This document shows, piece after piece, positions 17,199-29,251 of a DNA stretch of 64,000 bases (positions are counted from its first letter, which is position 1; each line of letters starts with the position of its first letter). This DNA comes from Micromonospora sp. NBC_00421 (GTDB lineage Bacteria; Actinomycetota; Actinomycetes; Mycobacteriales; Micromonosporaceae): NCBI RefSeq assembly GCF_036017915.1, contig NZ_CP107929.1, positions 4,592,001 to 4,656,000 on the forward strand, read 5' to 3'. The notes under the pieces were generated by a model. The model did not search any database. It saw nothing but the letters and a program-made list of their open reading frames with translations, and was not told the DNA's origin. Made by a program: the position numbers and the translations under genes.

Positions 17199-18338
17199 TC
17201 AGACCGGGGTGAGCTCGCGCGCCTCGACGTCCCCCGTGGCGGCGTTACGGCGGTTGCGCACGATCGAGGAGACCAGGGCCGCCGAGATGAGACCCACGCC
17301 GATCAGGCCGGTGACGACCTCGGGGATCTCCACCCTGATCGTGAAGAGCAGCAGGACCGCCAGCGCGCCGATGGCCCACTGGGCACCGTGCTCCAGAAAG
17401 ACGTACTCGCTCAGGGTGCCCTGACGTACCAGGTAGACGGTCAGCGACCGGACGAAGAGCGCGCCGCTGCCCAGGCCGATGGCCATCACGATCGGGTCGG
17501 AGGTGATGGCGAAGGCGCCGATGACGCCGTCGAAGCTGAACGACGCGTCGAGCAGTTCCAGGTAGAGGAAGGAGAAGAACGCGGCCTTGCCGGTCTTGAC
17601 GGCGAGCTGGCTGGCACCGCTCCGGTTGGTGACCCGCCCGATCCGCTCCGCGCCACCGTGGATGCCGGGGAGGCTCTGCACCTCGTCCGCGTCCTCGTCG
17701 GCCTCGAACAGCTCGCCGAGCCCGTTGACCAACAGGTAGGTGACCATGCCCAGGATGCCGGAGACCAGCACCGTGGCGGTCTTGCCCGCCGGGGCGAGGG
17801 TGTACCCGGCCACCGCGACGGTGATCATGGCGACCACGACCGACAGTTGGTCGAGCTTCCCGATCCGCGCCAGGGGTCGTTCCAGCCACGACAGCCAGGT
17901 GATCTCACGGTCCTCGAAGACGAAGTCGAGGAACAGCATCAGCAGGAAGACCCCGCCGAACGCGGCGATCGCCGGGTGGGCGTCACGCATCAGGTGCCCG
18001 TAGGTCCCGGGGACGTCCGGGTCGCCCTTCTCCAGGGCGAGGGTGACCGCCTCGACGGGGGACAACTGGGCGGTGATGCCGACCACGGCCAGCGGGAACA
18101 GCAGCCGCATGCCGAAGACCGCGATCGCGACACCGAGCGTCAGGAAGAGCCGTTGCCAGAACGGGCTCATCCGTTGCAGCACTGTCGCGTTGACGACGGC
18201 GTTGTCGAACGACAGGGAGAGTTCCAGGACCACCAGGATCGCGGCGATGGCCAGGCCGCCAGGCCCGGCGTACAGCAGGGCCGCCGTGAGGGCGACGGCG
18301 GTGAGGGCGATCGAACCCCCGAAGGTTCTCAGCAGCAC
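17199..18338 (-). CDS. DUF475/TerC-like integral membrane protein
   Basis: A 379-residue polytopic protein of the DUF475 family (TerC relative). Motifs seen in membrane segments are LVVLELSLSFDNAVVNATVL and, in a later helix, LELLDASFSFDGVIGAFAIT; each pairs an acidic residue with FDxxxxxxA as in TerC metal exporters. GTG at 18338 is chosen because GAAGGA lies ~7 bases upstream; the longer reading frame adds a proline-rich run. It is the only membrane component of this ter operon and is the likely anchor for TerD/TerA, possibly moving divalent metals. Confidence 0.9.
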   Translation of the reverse strand: MLLRTFGGSIALTAVALTAALLYAGPGGLAIAAILVVLELSLSFDNAVVNATVLQRMSPFWQRLFLTLGVAIAVFGMRLLFPLAVVGITAQLSPVEAVTLALEKGDPDVPGTYGHLMRDAHPAIAAFGGVFLLMLFLDFVFEDREITWLSWLERPLARIGKLDQLSVVVAMITVAVAGYTLAPAGKTATVLVSGILGMVTYLLVNGLGELFEADEDADEVQSLPGIHGGAERIGRVTNRSGASQLAVKTGKAAFFSFLYLELLDASFSFDGVIGAFAITSDPIVMAIGLGSGALFVRSLTVYLVRQGTLSEYVFLEHGAQWAIGALAVLLLFTIRVEIPEVVTGLIGVGLISAALVSSIVRNRRNAATGDVEARELTPV

Positions 18339-18482
18339 GTCTCTTCCTTCTGTCGGACCGGGGTGGGTGGCCGGGCCGGGATGGGTGGCCGGGCGGACCG
18401 GCGGGGAGGGAGCGGGCGACCCCGGCTCGGCGGGGCTCGGCCTCCTGGCCGGCGGGCCACCCACCCCAGGTCGGTACGGTCG

Positions 18483-19061
18483 TCAGCCGATGTTGACGCC
18501 GAAGTCGCGAGCGATCCCGGCCAGGCCCGACACGTAGCCCTGGCCGACCGCCCGGAACTTCCAGTCGGCGCCGTGCCGGTAGAGCTCGCCGAAGATCATC
18601 GCGGTCTCGGTGGACGCGTCCTCGGTCAGGTCGTACCGGGTCAGCTCGGCACCGCCGGCCTCGTTGACCACACGGATGTAGGCGTTGCGCACCTGCCCGA
18701 AGGACTGGCCGCGGGACTCCGCCTCGTAGATCGACACGGTGACCACGATCCGGTCCACCTCCGCCGGCACGCCGGCCAGGTTCACCTTGATCGACTCGTC
18801 GTCGCCGTCCCCGTCGCCGGTCAGGTTGTCGCCGGTGTGTTCCACCGAGCCGTCCGGGCTGACCAGGTTGTTGAAGAACACGAAGTGCGCGTCGGAAAGG
18901 ATCTTGCCCGAGCTGTCGAGCAGCAGCGCGCTCGCGTCCAGGTCGAAGGCCGCACCGCTGGTCGTCCGTGCGTCCCAACCCAGTCCCACCACCACCGCGG
19001 TCAGGCCCGGCGCCTGCTTGGTGAGGGAGACGTTGCCGCCCTTGCTGAGGCTGACACCCAT
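18483..19061 (-). CDS. terD: TerD-family calcium-binding stress protein (copy 1)
   Basis: A 192-residue canonical Ter[20 protein letters not shown] at the start, [11 protein letters not shown], calcium loop [28 protein letters not shown] and the C-terminal [20 protein letters not shown] stands 6 bases before the ATG. As the first gene of the operon it sets the main transcript start; a 16-bp palindrome and other dyads lie in its leader. TerD proteins are abundant stress proteins in actinomycetes and affect development and calcium response. Confidence 0.95.
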   Translation of the reverse strand: MGVSLSKGGNVSLTKQAPGLTAVVVGLGWDARTTSGAAFDLDASALLLDSSGKILSDAHFVFFNNLVSPDGSVEHTGDNLTGDGDGDDESIKVNLAGVPAEVDRIVVTVSIYEAESRGQSFGQVRNAYIRVVNEAGGAELTRYDLTEDASTETAMIFGELYRHGADWKFRAVGQGYVSGLAGIARDFGVNIG

Positions 19062-20145
19062 GCTGATCCTCCTACTGATGTTCGTCGTCGTACATCCGTG
19101 GCCGATGCGGTATCGGCCCCCGGCCGTTCAATCCGCCCGTCGTCGCCGATTCGGCGCACGGACCGGCAACGATCACCACTCGGGCGAGTGGCGTCGTCGA
19201 TTATGGGAAATTGGATTCCAGGATCTCCGTCAAGGCATGTCCGCCGTCAGTCGGAAAACGATCAGTCTGCCGAACCGAAGTGCGAAGACTGCCAGTTCGA
19301 CGCGACCCCCACCCCTGATCCCCGTTCGACTCCTACCTACGTCAGGACTTCGATGAAGCCATCTCCGCTCCCCTGGAACCACCCTCGGAGAGGTCCGACC
19401 CGTTACCCCACGAAGGGTACGACCGGCCCGCAAGCCGGGGCAGACACTGCACCTCTACGTGATGCATGGATCTGCGGAGTCCACTGTGCAGTAATCGCTG
19501 GAAAGACGTCGCCCCACCTGAAACAACAGACACGGACGCCTGCCACCCGACGAAGATAGAGACCCGTTGAGGGTTCGGCAAATCGCCGTGCGGCCGTCGA
19601 CCGCACCTCGATCCGGATTCGATGAACCGATCGTCAATCCACCGCACCCGACGAGGAGCCTCGGACACTACCCGAAGGCCGCCCGACAAAGGGGGCGGCA
19701 CTATTCGGCCTTTCGGTCGGCACGCACTCGACCCGCTCCGCCAATCGCCACCCGGGCCGGCGACGAAACGGCCAGCCGCCCAGCCAGACGGACCAGTCCT
19801 CCCTGATCAGGGCAGACCGGCGGATGGCCGGCCCGGCGGACCCTTCTCGTCGCTCAGCGGACGTCCGTCCCCTGACCAGACGACGCTGTCATGCACCCGA
19901 CAGCCCTGTCACGCCCGGAAGACGAGCGGTTCCGCACCCGACTCCCGGCGACCTACAGAAAGCACCACGACCGTCACACCGGCCCAGGCCCCTGTCGAAG
20001 ATCCGACATGGACGACCGCCCAATCGGGAGAAACCTCTCATCCGATTACCGAGGGCCAGCACCTGCAATCGCCCAGGCTGTCCCGATCAGTCGCATGCTG
20101 GCCATGGTGGCCGCTCCGCCATCCCTCGCTACACATAGGACTGAC
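19062..20145. other. Long gene-poor region upstream of the ter operon
   Basis: About 1.1 kb with no convincing gene on either strand; short open frames here lack codon bias. The first ~150 bases are the ter leader, with a hairpin GGCCGAT-5-ATCGGCC (19100-19118), CGCCGA-1-TCGGCG (19144-19156) and a 16-bp palindrome. The rest has lower GC3 contrast and looks like decayed coding DNA. Confidence 0.5.
19176..19191. promoter_or_regulatory. Palindromic operator candidate upstream of terD
   Basis: Perfect palindrome CCACTCGGGCGAGTGG, 115 bases before the terD ATG, near an AT-richer stretch (19200-19215) that could hold the promoter. The bound regulator is unknown. Confidence 0.35.
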
Positions 20146-20573
20146 GTGGGCATCCTCAAGGAGATGCAGCGGGCGCATGCGCGACAGGTGCGCGCCCAGA
20201 AGCAGGCTCAAGCCGCCGCACATCGGCATCACCAGCAGCTCCGCCGAGATGCCGAACGCGCGCTGAACGCCGCGCAGCGTACCGCCGTCGCGAACGAGCG
20301 CGAACGAAAGCGACTGTACGTCGAAGCGCGCCTGGCTGAGGTCGCCGCCGACAACTGCGACCGATCGCGCCTGGTCAGACGAGTTCTCCCGCTGCTCGGA
20401 TTCATCGGAGCGCTCCTGCTCGTCGCCTCCTTCACCGCCGTGCTGTTCGACGTCTGGGGACGAACCTCCGCGCAGTCGAGGCTCGCGCACTTCCGATCGC
20501 ACTGTGGGAGCTCTCACCGGGCGTGTGGCTGATCGCCAAGGGCTTCAAGCCCTCACCTGACGACGCGGGTTGA
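20146..20573 (+). pseudogene. Chimeric remnant: coiled-coil N-terminus joined to a frameshifted DUF4386 C-terminus
   Basis: From the GTG at 20146 (AGGA 5 bases upstream) the frame encodes ~70 residues of a basic Gln/Arg/Ala coiled coil (GILKEMQRAHARQVRAQKQ, then ERERKRLYVEARLAEVAADN), like the N-terminus of actinobacterial Mrr-type restriction proteins. From ~20356 it turns into RVLPLLGFIGALLLVASFTAVLF, matching the end of DUF4386 membrane proteins. This frame stops at 20532, but a -1 shift around 20475 restores the expected ending ALPIALWELSPGVWLIAKGF to a stop at 20573. Two unrelated gene ends are therefore fused and the second is broken. The 128-residue product could still be made. Confidence 0.6.
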
Positions 20574-20606
20574 GCGATTGTTCGGAACAGGATGGCGGGT
20601 CGACGG

Positions 20607-20652
20607 GGACCGATCTGGCGCAGGTACCGAGGTACCTGCGCCAGATCGGTCC
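20607..20652. terminator. Perfect 22-bp inverted repeat, probable bidirectional terminator
   Basis: Arms GGACCGATCTGGCGCAGGTACC and its exact complement with only GA between, 18 bases from the beta-galactosidase stop and facing the remnant gene on the other side. A smaller hairpin AGGGCTT-1-AAGCCCT is at 20539-20553. The near-absent spacer also permits a cruciform. Confidence 0.6.
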
Positions 20653-20669
20653 GCATCCGGACTACCGGC

Positions 20670-25250
<4,581 letters not shown>

Positions 25251-25631
25251 TCACGTTTCGTAGGCGAGCGCCCACTGGAGGTGGAAGTCCGCGACGTCGC
25301 GCATCCACTGCCGGTCCGGGAAGTCCCCCTCGGCGATCCGAAGTGGGCCGCCGACCAAGTCCAGGTGCATGACGTACTGGTAGTACTTGACACGCTGCGG
25401 GTCGAGATTCGGGTTGCGGAGCGCCTCGTAGTGCGGGCCGAAGCGCATCCGCATCCAGCAGTGCTCGACTTCGACGTCGGTGTACATCAGACCCTCGATG
25501 TCGATGATGACCAGCTCCCCGTCCGGCCCGACGAGCGTGTGTTCAGCGCAGAGTTCGCCGTGGACCACGCCGTGCTCCGCGCGGGGTTCGAGGGCGGCGT
25601 GCAGAGTGCGGAGTTGTTCCGGCATCGGCAA
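25251..25631 (-). pseudogene. N-terminally truncated aminoglycoside phosphotransferase-like gene
   Basis: The 126-residue frame (TTG at 25631 or ATG at 25625) contains only the C-terminal lobe of a phosphotransferase-family kinase: catalytic loop HGVVHGELCAEHTLV, then LVIIDIEGLMYTDVE in place of the DFG strand, and helices to DRQWMRDVADFHLQWAL. Family members have ~300 residues, so the ATP-binding lobe is missing. The truncation point lies ~115 bases from the start of the oppositely oriented helicase gene, consistent with loss during insertion of the island. The HGD to HGE change also suggests decay, although some atypical families carry it. Confidence 0.6.
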
Positions 25632-25743
25632 GGTTCCGCTCTGCCGTCATTTCCGGTCCTCTCCTGGAACGCCTGCGTCGACCCTCCGCCAGTGGTACCG
25701 GCATGACCGCGCATCGCGCGTGGCCGCGCTAACCTCCACCGTC

Positions 25744-28700
25744 ATGGACGGGCTTGCGGCGGGCACCTACGAGCATCTGATCACCCACCAGTTCGCCACC
25801 CGGCTCCGCCACCTCGACCCGGCCCACGTCCAGCAGCACCCCCTGGACGCCGCCGACTCCCACCACCCCCTCACCCGGCACCTCGCCGCCCTGATCAGCC
25901 GTGCCCTGCAAGCCGTCCCGAACGGCGATGACAAGCTCCGTCACCAGATCGACCTGACCAACCGGATCGCCGAGGCCATCGCCACCCTCAGCCCCGCCGC
26001 GACCGACCAGCACGACCAGATCGCCGACGCCCGCAACCTGCTGCACGCCATCGCCGCCCCACCCACACCCCCGGCGCAGCCGACCTTCCCCCAGCGCCCC
26101 ACCACCCCGCTCTCCACCGGCGCGCTGCTGGTCAACGGCAGGCACCAGCCCCGCATCGGCCACGTGGTCACTCACGAGATGGCGTCGGCGCAGCGCGTCG
26201 ATCTGCTCTGCGCGTTCATCAAGTGGCACGGCCTGCGCATCGTCGAACCCGCCATCCGTGAGCTGATCCAGCGCGGCGGCAAGCTACGCGTCATCACCAC
26301 CACCTACCTGGGCGCGACCGACCAACGCGCCCTCGACCGGCTCGCCGAACTCGGGGCCGACGTCAAGGTCTCCTACGAGACGCGTACCACCCGGCTGCAC
26401 GCCAAGGCCTGGCTGTTCCGCCGCCATAACGGCCTGACCACCGCATACGTCGGGTCGAGCAACCTGTCGAAGGCGGCGCTGGTCGACGGGGTGGAGTGGA
26501 ACGTCCGGATCTCGAACGTCGAGCAGCCGCACGTCATCGACACGTTCACCGCCACCTTCGAGGACTACTGGAACGATCCGGCGTTCGAGACGTACGACGC
26601 CGGGCGGGACGCCGAGCGGCTGCGCCGCGCCCTCAGTGGGGAACGGCGCGAGGACTCGCCGACGCAGATCGCCAACCTGGACGTGCGGCCGTACCCGTAC
26701 CAGGCGGAGATCCTGGCGGACCTGGACGCGGAGCGGCAGGTGCACGGCCGGCACCGCAACCTGGTGGTGATGGCGACCGGCACCGGCAAGACGGTCGTCG
26801 CCGCCCTGGACTACCGGCGGCTGCACCGCGCCGGGCAGGTCGACTCGCTGCTGTTCGTCGCGCATCAGGAGCAGATCCTGCGGCAGAGCCTGTCGACGTT
26901 CCGGCAGGTCATGGGGGACGGCAGCTTCGGCGAGACGCTGGTGGGCGGCCAGGTGCCGACGAGCTGGACGCACGTCTTCGCCTCCATCCAGTCGCTGCAC
27001 CGGCGGGAGATCGACCCGCAGGCGTACGACATGGTGATCGTCGACGAGTTCCACCACGCGGAAGCGCCGACGTACGCCCGGTTGTTGGAACGGCTCGCGC
27101 CGCGCGTACTGCTGGGGCTTACGGCGACGCCCGACCGGGCCGACGGCGGCGACGTGCGGCGGTGGTTCGACGGACGCGCGGCCGTGGAGCTGCACCTGTG
27201 GGAGGCGTTGGAGCGGCAACTGCTCGCACCGTTCCAGTATTTCGGGGTACACGACGACACTGATCTGTCGCACCTGCGGTGGCGGCGCGGCCAGGGCTAC
27301 GACCTGGCGGACCTCGACGGCGTCTACACCGGTGACGACGCGCGGGCACGGATCATCCTCCGGGCCGTGCGGGACACCGTGGACGCCGGTCGGATGCGGG
27401 CGCTCGGGTTCTGCGTGGGCATCGGGCACGCCGAGTTCATGGCCGACTGGTTCACCCGGCACGGCGTACCGTCGGCGGCGGTGACCTCGCGGGCCGACCG
27501 CGCGGCCCGCGACGGGCTGCTGCGGGAGTTCAAGGCCGGGAAGCTGCGGGTGCTGTTCACGGTCGACCTGTTCAACGAGGGTGTCGACCTGCCGATGGTC
27601 GACACGATCCTGATGCTGCGGCCCACCGAGAGCGCCACGATCTTCCTCCAGCAGCTCGGCCGTGGGCTGCGCCTCGACGACGACAAGCCGTGCCTGACCG
27701 TGCTCGACTTCATCGGCGCGCAGCACGCCAACTTCCGGTTCGATCTGCGCTGGCGGGCGCTGACCGGGGTCAGCCGCCGGGCCGTCAGAGCCGCCGTCGA
27801 GCAGGATTTTCCGTCGCTGCCCAGCGGCTGCCACGTGCAGCTCGACCGGGTCGCCAAGGAGATCGTGCTCGACAACCTGCGCACGGCCCTGCCCACGTCC
27901 AAGAAGGGTCTGGTGGCCGAGCTGCGGCAGCTCGGTGACGTCAGCCTCGCCGAGTTCCTGCGGGAGACCGGGCTTGAGGTGGCCGACGTCTACCGGTCGG
28001 CGTCGGTCGGCGGGTGGGCCGGGCTGCGGCGGCTCGCCGGCCTGGACACCTCCGCACCCGGCCCGGCCGACCGGGAGTTGGGCCGTGCGATCGGCCGGAT
28101 GCTGCACCTGGACGACATCGACCGGCTCGACCTGCTGGCCCGGGTCGCCGCCGGTGACCCACCACCGGACGGGCGGCTATGGAACATGTTGCACTTCGAC
28201 CTGTGGGGGCCGCAGGTGCCGCTATCCGCCCAGGAGGAACGACTCAAGCGGCTGTGGGCGGAGCCGGCACGCTGCGCCGAACTGCGTCAGCTCGCCGAGG
28301 TGCTGCGCGACGGCATCCACCGGGTCACCACGCCGGTCGGCGTGCTGCGCGTGCACGCCCGGTACAGCCGCAACGAGGCGTGCGCTGCCTTTGGCATGCC
28401 CAACCCCGGGTCGCTGCGGGAAGGCGTGAAGTGGCTGCCAGCCGAGCAGGCGGACCTGTTCTTCGTCACGGTGGTCAAGTCGGAACAGCACTACTCCCCC
28501 ACCACCATGTACGCCGACCGGGCCATCACCGACCGACTGTTCCAGTGGGAGTCGCAGAGCACCACCTCGGCGGGGTCGGCGACCGGCCAGCGCTACGTCC
28601 ACCACGCGGCGCGGGGTTCGACGGTGCACCTGTTCATCCGGGAGACCCGGGTGCCGGACCGGGATCTCGGCGCACCGGCCTACCTGTACGCCGGCCCGAT

Positions 28701-28806
28701 GACCTACCAGAAGCACAGCGGGGAACGGCCGATGCGGATCGTGTGGGAGCTGGCGACCCCGCTACCCGCCGACCTGTACGCGGCAGCCCGCACCATCGCC
28801 GCCTGA
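25744..28806 (+). CDS. PLD-nuclease/SF2 helicase with DUF3427 C-terminus (defence-type)
   Basis: A 1,020-residue multidomain protein. Residues ~130-290 form a phospholipase D-like nuclease with HAK at 219-221 and GSSNLSKAALVDG. Residues ~310-690 are a DEAD/DEAH helicase: Walker A ATGTGKT (Lys ~349), DEFHH (~434), LTATPDR, FNEGVDLP and QQLGRGLR. The C-terminal ~300 residues match DUF3427, including RYSRNEACAAFGM. Such proteins are repeatedly found in prokaryotic defence islands and are thought to unwind and cut invading DNA. The ATG at 25744 starts the recognisable protein; upstream in-frame sequence belongs to the disrupted phosphotransferase. It runs convergent to the XRE gene. Confidence 0.9.
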   Translation: MDGLAAGTYEHLITHQFATRLRHLDPAHVQQHPLDAADSHHPLTRHLAALISRALQAVPNGDDKLRHQIDLTNRIAEAIATLSPAATDQHDQIADARNLLHAIAAPPTPPAQPTFPQRPTTPLSTGALLVNGRHQPRIGHVVTHEMASAQRVDLLCAFIKWHGLRIVEPAIRELIQRGGKLRVITTTYLGATDQRALDRLAELGADVKVSYETRTTRLHAKAWLFRRHNGLTTAYVGSSNLSKAALVDGVEWNVRISNVEQPHVIDTFTATFEDYWNDPAFETYDAGRDAERLRRALSGERREDSPTQIANLDVRPYPYQAEILADLDAERQVHGRHRNLVVMATGTGKTVVAALDYRRLHRAGQVDSLLFVAHQEQILRQSLSTFRQVMGDGSFGETLVGGQVPTSWTHVFASIQSLHRREIDPQAYDMVIVDEFHHAEAPTYARLLERLAPRVLLGLTATPDRADGGDVRRWFDGRAAVELHLWEALERQLLAPFQYFGVHDDTDLSHLRWRRGQGYDLADLDGVYTGDDARARIILRAVRDTVDAGRMRALGFCVGIGHAEFMADWFTRHGVPSAAVTSRADRAARDGLLREFKAGKLRVLFTVDLFNEGVDLPMVDTILMLRPTESATIFLQQLGRGLRLDDDKPCLTVLDFIGAQHANFRFDLRWRALTGVSRRAVRAAVEQDFPSLPSGCHVQLDRVAKEIVLDNLRTALPTSKKGLVAELRQLGDVSLAEFLRETGLEVADVYRSASVGGWAGLRRLAGLDTSAPGPADRELGRAIGRMLHLDDIDRLDLLARVAAGDPPPDGRLWNMLHFDLWGPQVPLSAQEERLKRLWAEPARCAELRQLAEVLRDGIHRVTTPVGVLRVHARYSRNEACAAFGMPNPGSLREGVKWLPAEQADLFFVTVVKSEQHYSPTTMYADRAITDRLFQWESQSTTSAGSATGQRYVHHAARGSTVHLFIRETRVPDRDLGAPAYLYAGPMTYQKHSGERPMRIVWELATPLPADLYAAARTIAA

Positions 28807-28826
28807 CCGGGTCGATGCCGAGCCAT

Positions 28827-29126
28827 TCAGGCGGCGTCGGCGTTCGGGGTGAACCTGACATCCAGCCGCATGTCCAGGGCACGGGCCAGCCGTTCCAGGA
28901 CAGGCAGCGTGGGGACCGTCCCACCAGCCTCGAAACGCGCTACAGCCGACTGCGTCATCCCGGCGGCGCGGGCCAACTGGCTCTGGCTCCAACCACCGGC
29001 CTCCCGCAGATGCCGCACCTCCTGACCCAACTCGAACGCGATCTGGGTCGCCTCGTACGCCTCGGCGACGCCAGGCTCGGCCATCCGGCGGTCACGTAGA
29101 TCGTTCCAGTCGATGCGGTCACTCAT
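28827..29126 (-). CDS. XRE-family transcriptional regulator (HigA-like)
   Basis: A 99-residue DNA-binding protein with N-terminal DWNDLRDRRMAEPGVAEAYE and a clear HTH: EVRHLREAGGWSQSQLARAAG followed by MTQSAVARFEAG. The pattern matches HigA-type antitoxins, but no HigB-like toxin is adjacent. ATG at 29126 is preferred; an in-frame ATG at 29138 falls inside the upstream palindrome. It lies between the two large helicase genes and downstream of the nuclease-helicase gene on the same strand, so it probably controls expression of the island and itself. Confidence 0.88.
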   Translation of the reverse strand: MSDRIDWNDLRDRRMAEPGVAEAYEATQIAFELGQEVRHLREAGGWSQSQLARAAGMTQSAVARFEAGGTVPTLPVLERLARALDMRLDVRFTPNADAA

Positions 29127-29135
29127 CGTTCCACC

Positions 29136-29153
29136 CATAGCATTGATGCTATG
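29136..29153. promoter_or_regulatory. Palindromic operator of the XRE regulator
   Basis: CATAGCAT-TG-ATGCTATG, perfect 8-bp arms, AT-rich in otherwise very GC-rich DNA and only 10 bases upstream of the regulator's ATG. It fits an autoregulatory site for the HTH protein. Confidence 0.65.
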
Positions 29154-29251
29154 ACCTGAGGTAATGACACGCTGTCAGCGACGATCGCGTGTCGCGTTAC
29201 GTGTCCGGCTCGACGGTGACTGCGGAGAGGGGCGTCAGCCGGAAGCGGTTG

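Noticed and set aside
16761..19559. Long open plus-strand frame across terA, DUF475 and terD
   Set aside because: Antisense shadow of three clear ter genes.
20146..20532. Intact novel coiled-coil membrane protein
   Set aside because: The membrane half matches the DUF4386 tail whose ending continues in another frame, so a fused remnant explains it better; expression remains possible.
28827..29126. Complete HigBA toxin-antitoxin pair
   Set aside because: The antitoxin-like gene is present but no RelE/HigB-type toxin frame lies on either side.
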